This document shows positions 21,839 through 29,728 of a DNA stretch of 46,320 nucleotides, one piece after another. This DNA is from Bacteroidales bacterium (GTDB lineage: Bacteria; Bacteroidota; Bacteroidia; Bacteroidales; UBA932): positions 1 to 46,320 of the forward strand of contig JAILNI010000011.1 of the NCBI GenBank assembly GCA_024691765.1, in the 5' to 3' direction. The translations under genes and the position numbers were made by a program. Within the stretch, counting starts at the first letter, position 1, and every line of letters starts with the position of its first letter. The notes under the pieces are model-generated. The model did not search any database. It was not told where the DNA came from and saw nothing but the letters and a program-made list of their open reading frames with translations.

Positions 21839-24400
21839 ATGGAAGAAAATATAAAGAACGTCGGTCCCGTTCAGGAAGATGAAGGCCAGAGCCTTTCGCT
21901 CAGGGACATATTCGAATTCGTCTGGAACCTACGCTGGTGGATAGTGGGCTGCGCTTTCGTAGCTCTCATCATCGCCGTATTCTACGTGAGAATGCAGACC
22001 CCCGTCTATGAAAGGACTTCGTGGATAATGCTGAACCGCGACGACGGTTCCCAGGCGGCCGGCGAACTCTCGGTCATGGCTGAGATGACCGGCACGAGAG
22101 TGCGCAAGAAGATGGACAACGAACTGTTCATCCTGACGAGCCCCACCCTGATGTCGAAAGTTGTCGACCAGCTCGGTCTTAACACGAGGTATTTTGCCTA
22201 TAAGCTGCCTCTCGCCGACCAGAAGGCAAGGGCGTTCCGCTGGATGTTCCCCAAGAAAAAGGTAGAGTTCTACAAGAACAGCCCCATTGAGCTTGGAATT
22301 GCGACGGATCCCCTGATTCCGACCGCCATGCTCCCGAGCAGCCTGTCGATGGAAATCAAGACCGACAAGTCCGCCGAGCATTTCTTCATACGCGAACTCC
22401 GCGTAAACGGAGCCGAATATGAGTATGAGGGTCTCTACAACTTCGGAGACACCCTGAGCGTCGGCCATCTTTTCGTGAGCCTGAGCAAGACCGAGGTGGG
22501 CGACCTTGAGCCCAACCGCAGGTATCTCTGCTCATGGCGTTCATCCTTCCTCGCCGCGCAGTCGATTCTTTCCAGCATCACCACGATGCAGCAGGGCGAC
22601 CGCAAGAACACCTACTACATCAACCAGTGCGACGTAGTTAAGGTTACCATGGACGACACCGTTCCGGAAAGGGCCTGCGACGTACTCAACACCATAGTGA
22701 TGGTCTTCAACGAGGATTCAAAGGCGTACAATAACATATCCTCGCTCAACACCATAAAGTTCATCGACGAGCGTCTGCACGACCTCGCACGCGAGCTCGG
22801 CAGCGCCGAAAGCAACGTGAAGGAATACCAGTCCAGGCACTCGGTGGTCGATTACCAATCCCAGGCCGGTGCTTCCGTTTCCTCGGACATGAATTACCAG
22901 CACCAGCTCACCGAGGTCAAGCTGCAGAAGCGCATCCTGGGCATGATCGAAGACTACCTCAAGGAGAACGAATCGGGCGAATACAGGGTTATTCCCGCCA
23001 ATATAGGCGTGAGCGATGCGGGCCTGAACTCCATTATCACCAAGTACAACGACCTGATTTCCGAGCGCAACCGCATGATTGCCAACTCGTCCGAGACCAA
23101 CCCCCGCGTCGTGAGCATGACTTCAAGCATAGAGGACGGCAAGCAGAGCATAAAGCTCTCAGTCGCCCAGCTGCTGAATGTATACTCCATACGGGAAAAG
23201 GAACTCGAGCGCACCCTGGCGGAGAGCAAGAGCCGCATGTCCAGCATGCCGGCGCAGCAGTATGAGATACAGCAGCTCTCCCGCCGTGTGGACATCATCG
23301 AGCCTCTCTACCAGCTCCTGCAGCAGAAGAAGGAGGAAACCCAGATTTCGATGTACGTGCAGGCCGACACCTTCCGTATCATCGAACCTGCTTTCGGTTC
23401 TCCGGTGCCCGTGAAGCCCCATCCCATGCAGATTTATCTGCTCGCCCTTATTTTCGGCTGCATACTGCCTCCCGGTATAGTGTGGCTCCGCGGCGTGCTC
23501 CGCACCAAGGTGGAGAGCAAGAAGGATATCGAAGACAGGGTCAACGTTCCCGTCATCGCCTCCCTCGCTCACAACGCCGACGAACCCGACAGGCTGCTGC
23601 ACCGCAACGACCGCGACGCTTTCTCGGAAGCGTTCAGGATGCTGCGCTCGAGTCTGCGCTATCTGCCGGACACCAAGATTATCCAGGTTACGTCTTCGTT
23701 CCCCGGAGAAGGCAAGTCCTACATCGCGTCGAACCTGGCCGTGTCGCTTTCGAACCTCGACAAGAAGGTGCTTCTGCTCGGTATGGACCTCCGCAAGCCC
23801 ATGCTGCGCAAGTTCTTCCCGAGAGTGAAGTACAACCAGGTGGATACTGTTGTCGGTTATCTGGTCGGCAATTGCAGCGACCTTGCATCCCTTCCGCAGA
23901 AGTCTATGGTGGACGACAATCTGGATGTCCTCTTTGCCGGACCCGTTCCGCCGAATCCCACGGAGTTGCTTTCGCTCTCCAGGATGTCGGATATTTTCGA
24001 TTTCTACCGCGACAAATACGATTACATCATAGTTGATACCGCTCCTTTCCTGCCGGTGTCCGACTCACTGCTTATCAACCAGTATGTGGACGCCACCCTT
24101 TACGTGGTGCGCGCAATGAAGACCGACCTCAAGGTCCTGGATGAGATCCAGGATTCCGTTGCACCCAAGACAAAGAGGCTCAACATCATACTTAACGACG
24201 TAGACCTCGAATCCAAGCGCTACCACTACGGCTACGGTTACGGCAGCGGTTACGGTTATGGCTATGGTTACGGCTACGGATACGGTTACGGTTACGGCGT
24301 GAAGGAAGGTACCGTAGAGAAAGCTCCCGCCAAGCCCAGACAGAAAGGCCTTAAAGGATTTGTCTCGGAACTCCTGGGCAAGACCAGGAAGAAGAAATAG
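21839..24400 (+). CDS. BY-kinase/polysaccharide co-polymerase (Wzc-like) with tyrosine-glycine tail
   Basis: The 853-residue inner-membrane protein has TM1 at about 30-52, a large periplasmic Wzz-like domain with coiled coil, TM2 at about 527-547, and a cytoplasmic tyrosine-kinase domain. Kinase motifs are Walker A SSFPGEGKSYIAS (about 618-630), Walker A' LLLGMDLRKP and Walker B YDYIIVDTAPF. The C-terminal cluster (24221-24296) has 12 tyrosines, eight in an unbroken tyrosine-glycine repeat, then a basic tail. BY-kinases autophosphorylate such tyrosines, and cycling sets polymer length and export. The facing PHP phosphatase gene, 9 nt away, is the likely counterpart. Tail tyrosines are encoded by six-base repeats that may change in number. 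Confidence 0.95.
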   Translation: MEENIKNVGPVQEDEGQSLSLRDIFEFVWNLRWWIVGCAFVALIIAVFYVRMQTPVYERTSWIMLNRDDGSQAAGELSVMAEMTGTRVRKKMDNELFILTSPTLMSKVVDQLGLNTRYFAYKLPLADQKARAFRWMFPKKKVEFYKNSPIELGIATDPLIPTAMLPSSLSMEIKTDKSAEHFFIRELRVNGAEYEYEGLYNFGDTLSVGHLFVSLSKTEVGDLEPNRRYLCSWRSSFLAAQSILSSITTMQQGDRKNTYYINQCDVVKVTMDDTVPERACDVLNTIVMVFNEDSKAYNNISSLNTIKFIDERLHDLARELGSAESNVKEYQSRHSVVDYQSQAGASVSSDMNYQHQLTEVKLQKRILGMIEDYLKENESGEYRVIPANIGVSDAGLNSIITKYNDLISERNRMIANSSETNPRVVSMTSSIEDGKQSIKLSVAQLLNVYSIREKELERTLAESKSRMSSMPAQQYEIQQLSRRVDIIEPLYQLLQQKKEETQISMYVQADTFRIIEPAFGSPVPVKPHPMQIYLLALIFGCILPPGIVWLRGVLRTKVESKKDIEDRVNVPVIASLAHNADEPDRLLHRNDRDAFSEAFRMLRSSLRYLPDTKIIQVTSSFPGEGKSYIASNLAVSLSNLDKKVLLLGMDLRKPMLRKFFPRVKYNQVDTVVGYLVGNCSDLASLPQKSMVDDNLDVLFAGPVPPNPTELLSLSRMSDIFDFYRDKYDYIIVDTAPFLPVSDSLLINQYVDATLYVVRAMKTDLKVLDEIQDSVAPKTKRLNIILNDVDLESKRYHYGYGYGSGYGYGYGYGYGYGYGYGVKEGTVEKAPAKPRQKGLKGFVSELLGKTRKKK
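24221..24298 (+). repeat. Six-base repeat encoding the tyrosine-glycine tail
   Basis: The segment is built of imperfect GGNTAY units (GGC/GGT/GGA followed by TAC/TAT), interrupted once by Gly-Ser. Synonymous differences between units show it is not a perfect microsatellite. Unit gain or loss would keep the reading frame and change the number of phosphorylatable tyrosines. Confidence 0.85.
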
Positions 24401-24409
24401 CTGAAAAAA

Positions 24410-25096
24410 CTATTCGCAAGGAAGTGAATCCCCCTCATCGAGGAGGATTCCTTCGTAATAGGGGTACATCCTCCGGGTGTGGATGTCGGATCCGGACATG
24501 TCGTACAGGCCATCCTTAAGGAGCCGGAAAGCCCTTTCCTGTACATGTTTGCCGTAAAGCCCGCCCAGAGAACCCCAGTTGAGCTGGAACAGTATACCCA
24601 ATTCGTGCAGCTTCGGGTATTTGCCCATATCCATGTATAGGTAGCGTTCGGGGTGTGCGAGTATGGGAGTATATCCGGCGGCCTGGATGTTGAACAGGAT
24701 GTTGTCCAGCCCGGCGGGCGGTTCCAGATAAGAAGTCTCCACAAGGACGCGGCCGGGGCCGTGCTCGAGCAGGTCGCGGTCTGCCAGACGCTGTTCGAAG
24801 GCGTAGTCCATCATGTATTCGGCTGCCAGATGAAGCTTGACGGGGCCGTCATATTCCTTTTTGAACTGCTCGAAACGGGCTTTGAGATCTTCGGTCGTAT
24901 TGGGAACATCCTCCATGATGTGCGGGGTGAACCACACTTCGGAGATTCCGAGCTTTTCGTAATGATGGAGTATGCTTAGCGAGGTCTCCATCTCGCGGAC
25001 GCCGTCGTCCACTCCGGGAAGTATGTGGGAGTGGGAGTCGGTCATGCCGGCGAAGGAGGCCGGATGCTGCTTTTTCTTGCGAAGGAAACTGAACAT
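24410..25096 (-). CDS. PHP-type tyrosine-protein phosphatase (CpsB/YwqE-like)
   Basis: The 228-residue protein has the PHP metal-binding pattern: MTDSHSHILPGVDDG (about 18-32), FTPHIMEDV (about 55-63), ILAHPERY (about 140-147) and MSGSDIHTR near the C-terminus. CpsB-type enzymes remove phosphate from the tyrosine cluster of BY-kinases. The gene faces the Wzc-like gene with a 9-nt gap, which fits that role. I chose ATG 25096, which gives the basic leader MFSFLRKKKQ seen in related Bacteroidales proteins. The next ATG, at 25045, would begin exactly at the first PHP motif. A TATCTTTG box ends 4 nt before 25096, so the mRNA is probably leaderless. Confidence 0.9.
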   Translation of the reverse strand: MFSFLRKKKQHPASFAGMTDSHSHILPGVDDGVREMETSLSILHHYEKLGISEVWFTPHIMEDVPNTTEDLKARFEQFKKEYDGPVKLHLAAEYMMDYAFEQRLADRDLLEHGPGRVLVETSYLEPPAGLDNILFNIQAAGYTPILAHPERYLYMDMGKYPKLHELGILFQLNWGSLGGLYGKHVQERAFRLLKDGLYDMSGSDIHTRRMYPYYEGILLDEGDSLPCE

Positions 25097-25100
25097 GGTG

Positions 25101-25108
25101 CAAAGATA
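25101..25108 (-). promoter_or_regulatory. -7 box directly before the tyrosine phosphatase start
   Basis: The minus strand at 25108-25101 reads TATCTTTG, and only CACC separates it from the ATG at 25096. Transcription should start at or within the start codon. Confidence 0.7.
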
Positions 25109-25140
25109 CGGATTTTTTGGGATAAAAGGGGGATGGGGGA

Positions 25141-25395
25141 TTCCGCTCGACGGGATTTGTCCTCGCTGCGCGAGTCCACATCCCGGTGCTGCTCGCCGCA
25201 GGGGCCCTGCAAAGCGTTGAATGGCATAGCTGGCCATGGGCCGCTTGGTCTTTCCGGGATTCCGCTCGCTACGCTCGCGCTATCCCCGTCCGCCTGCGGC
25301 GGGGCGGGAGCAAAGCAGAATGCAGCTGCAGGCCCTTCGGGCCGACAGGCTATTTTGATTTCCGGCCATCTTGAAAGCTCGCTTTCAGAGTGGCC
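25141..25395. repeat. Hairpin-dense intergenic island
   Basis: This gene-free stretch holds many short GC-rich palindromes in a row, including CTCGCTGCGCGAG, CCGCCTGCGGCGG (about 25290-25302), TGCAGCTGCA (25321-25330), GGCCCTTCGGGCC (25331-25343) and TGAAAGCTCGCTTTCA (25372-25387) set inside a CGGCCA/TGGCCG pair. Open frames across it look random in composition. It may be a palindromic repeat family or an untranslated RNA. It lies between the tyrosine phosphatase promoter and the tRNA-Ser terminator. Confidence 0.7.
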
Positions 25396-25431
25396 GAAAA
25401 CAAAACAGCCGGTCGCGTTTGCGACCAGCTG
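25396..25431 (-). terminator. Rho-independent terminator after tRNA-Ser
   Basis: On the minus strand CAGCTGGTCGC (25431-25421) pairs with GCGACCGGCTG (25416-25406) over 11 bp with one G-U and a 4-nt loop, followed by TTTTGTTTT. Confidence 0.88.
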
Positions 25432-25442
25432 CATTTGCTTTG

Positions 25443-25530
25443 CGGAAAGACCGGGATTCGAACCCGGGAACCGCTTTAGGCGGTTACGCGCTTTCCAGAC
25501 GCGCCTCTTCAGCCACTCGAGCATCTTTCC
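25443..25530 (-). tRNA. tRNA-Ser (anticodon GGA)
   Basis: A class II tRNA of 88 nt: acceptor GGAAAGA/TCTTTCC, anticodon stem CGCGT/GCGCG around CTGGAAA (anticodon GGA), a long variable arm pairing AACCGC with GCGGTT, T-arm CCGGG/CCCGG around TTCGAAT, and discriminator G at 25443. CCA is not encoded. It has its own promoter and terminator although it lies just downstream of hpf. Confidence 0.96.
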
Positions 25531-25541
25531 TTAAGGGGCTG

Positions 25542-25549
25542 CAAATATA
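25542..25549 (-). promoter_or_regulatory. -7 box of tRNA-Ser
   Basis: The minus strand at 25549-25542 reads TATATTTG, 11 nt before the tRNA. A near-consensus CTTG (25571-25568) lies 18 nt further upstream. Confidence 0.7.
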
Positions 25550-25582
25550 AGGAATTTTTCTGATTTGCAAGCCCGCAGACCG

Positions 25583-25882
25583 TTATTTCTCGTAAAGCTT
25601 CTCCTTGGCGCGGGTGAGCTTTTCTTTCATTGCATCGACGGCGTCGGTGAGGGCCTGTTCGAACGAAGTGCTCTGGCGCTCGATTACAAGCTCCTGGCCG
25701 GGGATGTGTACCAGAATCTTGGCTTCCTTGTTTTCGGGATTTACACCGAGCGAGAGAATGACTTCCGCTACCTGTTCTGCACCAGCCGGGAAGAACCTTT
25801 CCAGACGGCTGACTTTCTTGTCCACATAGTCGACCAGCTTCTGGTCGGCGTCGAACTTGAGGCTTTTGAGTTTGATCTCCAT
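25583..25882 (-). CDS. hpf: Short-form ribosome hibernation promoting factor
   Basis: The 99-residue protein is the short HPF/RaiA type: a beta-alpha-beta-beta-beta-alpha fold with MEIKLKSLKFDADQKLVDYV at the start, KVSRLERFFPAGAEQV (about 23-38) and SFEQALTDAVDAMKEKL near the end. It binds the small ribosomal subunit in slow growth or stasis. It lacks the C-terminal dimerisation domain of long HPF. It follows the Xer recombinase gene by 2 nt, an order seen in other Bacteroidales. Confidence 0.94.
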   Translation of the reverse strand: MEIKLKSLKFDADQKLVDYVDKKVSRLERFFPAGAEQVAEVILSLGVNPENKEAKILVHIPGQELVIERQSTSFEQALTDAVDAMKEKLTRAKEKLYEK

Positions 25883-25884
25883 AG

Positions 25885-26820
25885 TTAATCCTCCGATTTG
25901 TTTGCCCTCGGATGGGCTTTGTTGTATTCCTTGCGCAGCTTCTCGACGCTGTTGTGGGTGTAAACCTGAGTAGCCGCAAGGGAAGAGTGGCCGAGCAGTT
26001 CCTTAATGGAATAGAGGTCGGTTCCCTTGTCGAGCAGTTCGGTTGCCAGCGTGTGGCGAAGGATGTGCGGGGATTTCTGTCCCGTAACCCCATCGCCGAG
26101 TTCCTGCTTGACCACCCTGTCACAGAATACCGGATAAATCCGTTTTCCTGAAGGCGTTAAAAGCAGTGCGTCGCCCGGCTTTCCCTTGCCCAGCATCCAG
26201 TCTGCTGCACTCAAATATAGTGAAATTTCTTCACAAAGAGAAGAGGTGAGCGGAATTTCCCGCATTTTGTCTCCTTTTCCCAGAGTCTTGAGAACCCTGC
26301 GGGAAAAATCCACTGAAGACACGTCCAGGCCAATCAGTTCGCTCCTGCGAAGCCCGGTACCGTAAAGCATTGAAACTATCAGCCTGCGGAGGCGGCGTTC
26401 ATAAAGAGCTTTTGCGGTAGGGTCGTCCTTGGGAAGGCTCTTGAGGAATTCCAGCTGCTCTGCGTCTGTATCGTGTGCAGTAGCGGCAAAGTATTCCTTC
26501 ATAGCCTCTTCGCGGTAAAAAAGCGGAAGCCGTTTCTCCTGTTTGGGTTTGGGGATAAGCTTGACCGGGTTTGACTGCAGCAGGCCCTGCCTTACCGCCC
26601 ATCGGCAGTATCCGCTAAGTACAGAAAGGTGCAGGTCGACCGTGCGTGCCCCGAGTTTCTGTTTGTCCAGCAGAAAGACTTCGTAATTGCGTATTCCGTC
26701 GGTTGTCAGCGCTTCGGCAGACGCCTCGAAACGCTCCAGGACATCGCGGTAGATGGCCTGGGTACGGGCAGAGTAACGGCGCACTCCGCCCAGATAACGG
26801 AGATAGGCGTCTATTTGCAT
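25885..26820 (-). CDS. Tyrosine recombinase of the XerC/XerD type
   Basis: The 311-residue protein has an N-terminal SAM-like core-binding domain (about 1-95) and a catalytic domain with all active residues: Arg in LYGTGLRRSEL (about 154-164), Lys in LGKGDKMREIP, HILRHTLATELL with the His-x-x-Arg pair, and LGHSSLAATQVYTH with the His and nucleophilic Tyr. It has the size of chromosomal XerC/D proteins that resolve dimers at dif, and no mobile element is adjacent. An insertion near residues 115-140 (TAHDTDAEQLEFLKSLPKDD) is longer than in E. coli XerC. It overlaps cca by 10 nt and precedes hpf by 2 nt. Confidence 0.93.
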   Translation of the reverse strand: MQIDAYLRYLGGVRRYSARTQAIYRDVLERFEASAEALTTDGIRNYEVFLLDKQKLGARTVDLHLSVLSGYCRWAVRQGLLQSNPVKLIPKPKQEKRLPLFYREEAMKEYFAATAHDTDAEQLEFLKSLPKDDPTAKALYERRLRRLIVSMLYGTGLRRSELIGLDVSSVDFSRRVLKTLGKGDKMREIPLTSSLCEEISLYLSAADWMLGKGKPGDALLLTPSGKRIYPVFCDRVVKQELGDGVTGQKSPHILRHTLATELLDKGTDLYSIKELLGHSSLAATQVYTHNSVEKLRKEYNKAHPRANKSED

Positions 26821-28250
26821 TTTTCCACCAGGCCGAGTTCTGCGGCCTTCTTTCGCATAAGGGCGTCGGCCTCCTCGAAATTATTGCCTATTTCGCCCTC
26901 CAGGATGGCTTCCTTTACGTATTCTTTCAGCTGACCTATGGTGTTGCAGGGTTCGATTCCGAACAACTCCATTATATAATCTCCAGTGATGGGGTTCTTG
27001 AAATTGCGTATGGCGTCCTTGGCCTCCACTTCCACGAGCTTCTGCTTTACCAGCTCGAAATTCGCGTGTATGCGCCTGACCTTCTCCGGATTCTTGGAGG
27101 TTATGTCGGCATGGCAGAGGGTCATGAGGTCGTCGATATCGTCACCGGCGTCGAAAAGGAGACGGCGCACTGCCGAATCGGTTACCTCTTCATCCACCAG
27201 TGCTATAGGACGCATATGAAGCCACACGAGCTTCTTTACGTACTTCATGGCATCCAGGGGCAGCTTGAGGGAGTTGAATATCCCGGGCACCATGCGGGAC
27301 CCGACAAGGTCGTGGCCATGGAAGGTCCAGCCGGTTTCGGGAACGTAGCGCTTTACGGATGCCTTGCCTATGTCGTGCAGCAGCGCTGCCCAGCGGAGCC
27401 AGAGCTTCGGCTCGGGACCGTCGGTTGCGGCTACGTTGTCGAGCACGGCGAGAGTGTGGGCGAAATTGTCCTTGTGGCCACGTCCGTCCACGGTCTCAAC
27501 TCCCTTGAGGGCCGAAAGCTGGGGGAGTATGGAAGGCAGCAGGCCGGCCTCGTCCAGCAGACGGAAAGCAATGGATGGACGGGGGCAGACGAGCATCTTG
27601 TTAAGCTCTTCCGCTATTCTCTCCCTGGACAGGATGGACATCCTCGGAGCCATGCGCCTCATGCTTTCGATGCTCTCGGGAACTATCCTGAATTGCAGAT
27701 CCGGAGTGGACAGCTTTGCGGCGAATCGAACCGCCCTGAGCATGCGGAGGGGGTCGTCGGAATAAGTGGTGTCGGGCTCCAGGGGAGTGCGGATTATGCC
27801 TTCCGCAAGGTCCCTGATGCCGCCGAACGGGTCGACCAGTTCTCCGAAGGAGTCTTCATTGAGGGAGAGAGCCATGGCGTTGATCGTGAAGTCGCGGCGA
27901 AGCTGGTCGTCGCGAAGGGTTCCGTCCTCCACAATGGGTTTGCGGGATTCGCGCCTGTAGGATTCTTTCCGCGCACCCACGAATTCTATCTCATCTCCCT
28001 TGAAGCGCAGCATGGCAGTGCCGAAATTCTTGAAATACGACACTTTGCTGTGCGTTACCTCCCCGACTGCCCTCGCGAATTCAATACCGCTGCCTTCAAC
28101 CACTATGTCTATGTCGCTGCAATGACGGCCGAGGAAGCAGTCGCGCACGTATCCGCCTATGGTAAAAGCCTTTACGCCACGTTTCGAGGCGACTTCCGAG
28201 ACTATCCTGAAGATGTCTTTCGAGACGAATTCGGGGGCTAGCGTGGACAT
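26811..28250 (-). CDS. cca: CCA-adding tRNA nucleotidyltransferase with HD domain
   Basis: The 479-residue protein has the class II nucleotidyltransferase head: FTIGGYVRDCFLGRHCSDID (about 31-50) with the catalytic Asp pair, and RRDFTINAMAL (about 119-129). RMLRAVRFAAKL follows near 160. A C-terminal HD domain contains RWAALLHDIGKASV (about 282-295). It adds or repairs the CCA end, which is needed here because tRNA-Val, tRNA-Ser and tmRNA lack an encoded CCA. I chose ATG 28250, which gives a start typical of the family and overlaps the upstream gene by 13 nt; longer upstream extensions have random composition. Xer follows with a 10-nt overlap. Confidence 0.93.
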   Translation of the reverse strand: MSTLAPEFVSKDIFRIVSEVASKRGVKAFTIGGYVRDCFLGRHCSDIDIVVEGSGIEFARAVGEVTHSKVSYFKNFGTAMLRFKGDEIEFVGARKESYRRESRKPIVEDGTLRDDQLRRDFTINAMALSLNEDSFGELVDPFGGIRDLAEGIIRTPLEPDTTYSDDPLRMLRAVRFAAKLSTPDLQFRIVPESIESMRRMAPRMSILSRERIAEELNKMLVCPRPSIAFRLLDEAGLLPSILPQLSALKGVETVDGRGHKDNFAHTLAVLDNVAATDGPEPKLWLRWAALLHDIGKASVKRYVPETGWTFHGHDLVGSRMVPGIFNSLKLPLDAMKYVKKLVWLHMRPIALVDEEVTDSAVRRLLFDAGDDIDDLMTLCHADITSKNPEKVRRIHANFELVKQKLVEVEAKDAIRNFKNPITGDYIMELFGIEPCNTIGQLKEYVKEAILEGEIGNNFEEADALMRKKAAELGLVEKCK

Positions 28251-28627
28251 GTCATTTCCGTATATGAGGGTATCCTTTCGAACGGAACGAAGGCGTTTCC
28301 CTCTCGTTTGTAAACATATGTGCTCTTGCCGTTCGTGAGGCAGATGAAGCCGACTCCGAGAACGGAATGGTAGCGGAGAGCCTGGCGTGCAACTTCTTCT
28401 GAAATGGAGACTTCGGGCCTCTTGCATTCTACGACGGCAACGGGTGAGCCGTCGCGGCCGAAGACCACAATGTCAGCCCTCTGGCTCTTGTTCCCGCTCT
28501 TCAACTGAACTTCGCTTCCCATCAGCCCCATGGGGCAGCCCGCGTCGGCGAGGACCCCGATGAACCACTGACGCACCTGCTCTTCAGGAGTGGCGGCCAC
28601 TTCTTTTCTGCGCAGAGGATCCCACAT
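28238..28627 (-). CDS. HsdR N-terminal-domain-like PD-(D/E)XK protein
   Basis: The 129-residue protein consists of a single domain like the N-terminal nuclease domain of type I restriction subunit R (HSDR_N family). The PD-(D/E)XK-type residues are in RADIVVFGRDGSPVAVVECKRP (about 50-71): Asp, then Glu-x-Lys. QALRYHSVLGVGFICLTNG follows. There is no helicase domain and there are no HsdM/HsdS genes nearby, so it is not a working restriction system by itself. It sits between holA (stop and start overlap as TAATG) and cca (13-nt overlap), a position in a replication/tRNA operon that suggests a nucleic-acid housekeeping role. That role is not known. Confidence 0.85.
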   Translation of the reverse strand: MWDPLRRKEVAATPEEQVRQWFIGVLADAGCPMGLMGSEVQLKSGNKSQRADIVVFGRDGSPVAVVECKRPEVSISEEVARQALRYHSVLGVGFICLTNGKSTYVYKREGNAFVPFERIPSYTEMTCPR

Positions 28628-29667
28628 TACGAGTTCAGTATTTTTGCGGTGAGTTCAACCAGCAGTTCCTGCGGAGCGGTTGCGGCACCGTCCCCACCCT
28701 TGCCCAGGTAGTCGTATTCGCAGAGCATGGATATAATGGCCATGGTGCGCCTGAGGGGATAGTTGCGGACAGCCTGGTCGTATTCGCGCACGAAGAACGG
28801 GCTTACGCCGAGTACCGCGGCGGCGTCTTCACTCGAAGGATGGGGATTGCCCGCGAGGAAGGCTTCATAGCGGAGTATGCGGTAGAAGTGGGTGTAGAGT
28901 GCGCTGACGGCAGGCGGCATTGCAAAACGGGCTGCGGCGCCAAGGTGCGCGGCAATCTTGAGGGCTTTCGCGGAATTGCGCGCGGAAAGCTCCCTGGTAA
29001 GTTCGAAAATGGAGAATTCCCTTGAGATGCCGACGTTTTTCTCTATGTCCTGGACGCTCACCTGGCTTACGCTTTCGGGGAGGTTTTTCAGGAGTTTGTC
29101 GGTTTCGGCGACAATGACCGAAAGGTCGGTTCCCGCGGATTCTCCGAGGAGGGCCGCAGCCTGCGGGTCAATGGAAAGGCCTCTCGAACGGTAATAGGAG
29201 ACTATCCACTTGGAAACTTCATAATCGCGGATGGCGGGGGATTCGAGCACCGTGCCACATTTGAGTATGCTCTTGTAGAGGACGGTCCTCTTGTCCAGCT
29301 TCGCCCTGTGGAAAAGCAGCACCAGGACTGTGCTTTCGAGCGGTTCGGCCGTGTAGGCTGAAAGGCCCTCTATGCCCTTGAGACTCTGGGCTTCGCGCAC
29401 TATCACCAGCTGCCTTTCGGCCATCATGGGATAACGCCGTGCCGCCGTGACGACCTGGTCGACCGTGACGTCGGGCCCGTAGCAGACGGTTTCGTTGAAA
29501 TCGCGCTCAGCTTCGTCCAGGCAGTTTTCCTGAATGGCTTTGCAGGCCAGGTCGGGGTAGTACGGCTCCTCGCCCATCAGCAGATAGACGGGGCGGAAGA
29601 CGCCGTTGCGGACCTCTTCGATTATGCTGCTGCAAACGCTCGCTGCGTCGGTGCTTCCTTTTGCCAT
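28627..29667 (-). CDS. holA: DNA polymerase III subunit delta
   Basis: The 346-residue protein is the clamp-loader delta subunit that opens the beta ring. Family features are FRPVYLLMGEEPYYPDLACKAI (about 23-44), FNETVCYG, RRYPMMAERQLVIVREAQSL (about 77-96), and a delta-type middle domain with ESAGTDLSVIVAETDKLL. The C-terminal helical collar domain carries FFVREYDQAVRNYPLRR. The P-loop is absent, as expected for delta. It is the first gene of holA-hsdR_N-cca-xer-hpf on the minus strand. A TATTTTTG box lies 7 nt before the ATG within a short palindrome (TTTCCTTA/TAAGGAAA). Confidence 0.92.
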   Translation of the reverse strand: MAKGSTDAASVCSSIIEEVRNGVFRPVYLLMGEEPYYPDLACKAIQENCLDEAERDFNETVCYGPDVTVDQVVTAARRYPMMAERQLVIVREAQSLKGIEGLSAYTAEPLESTVLVLLFHRAKLDKRTVLYKSILKCGTVLESPAIRDYEVSKWIVSYYRSRGLSIDPQAAALLGESAGTDLSVIVAETDKLLKNLPESVSQVSVQDIEKNVGISREFSIFELTRELSARNSAKALKIAAHLGAAARFAMPPAVSALYTHFYRILRYEAFLAGNPHPSSEDAAAVLGVSPFFVREYDQAVRNYPLRRTMAIISMLCEYDYLGKGGDGAATAPQELLVELTAKILNS

Positions 29668-29674
29668 TTCCTTA

Positions 29675-29682
29675 CAAAAATA
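29675..29682 (-). promoter_or_regulatory. -7 box of the holA operon
   Basis: The minus strand at 29682-29675 reads TATTTTTG, with TAAGGAA between it and the ATG at 29667. An 8-bp inverted repeat, TTTCCTTA (29667-29674) with TAAGGAAA (29681-29688), brackets the box and could bind a regulator. Confidence 0.6.
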
Positions 29683-29728
29683 AGGAAAATTTGCTTATCT
29701 TAGCGCTTGCAATAAAATAGTAGTGTAT

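Noticed and set aside
24221..24298. CRISPR-like or minisatellite array
   Set aside because: The repeat is coding, in frame, and explained by the tyrosine-glycine tail.
25042..25524. Open frames across the hairpin island and tRNA-Ser
   Set aside because: They span a tRNA and many palindromes, and composition is random.
25885..26820. Integrase of a mobile element
   Set aside because: Xer-like size, operon position between cca and hpf, and absence of flanking repeats point to a chromosomal recombinase.
26646..28241. 531-codon plus-strand frame opposite cca and xer
   Set aside because: It mirrors the antisense of two clear genes, with no motifs and no promoter.
28238..28627. Remnant of a type I restriction system
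   Set aside because: No HsdM, HsdS or helicase domain is nearby, and tight overlap with holA and cca indicates a resident gene.
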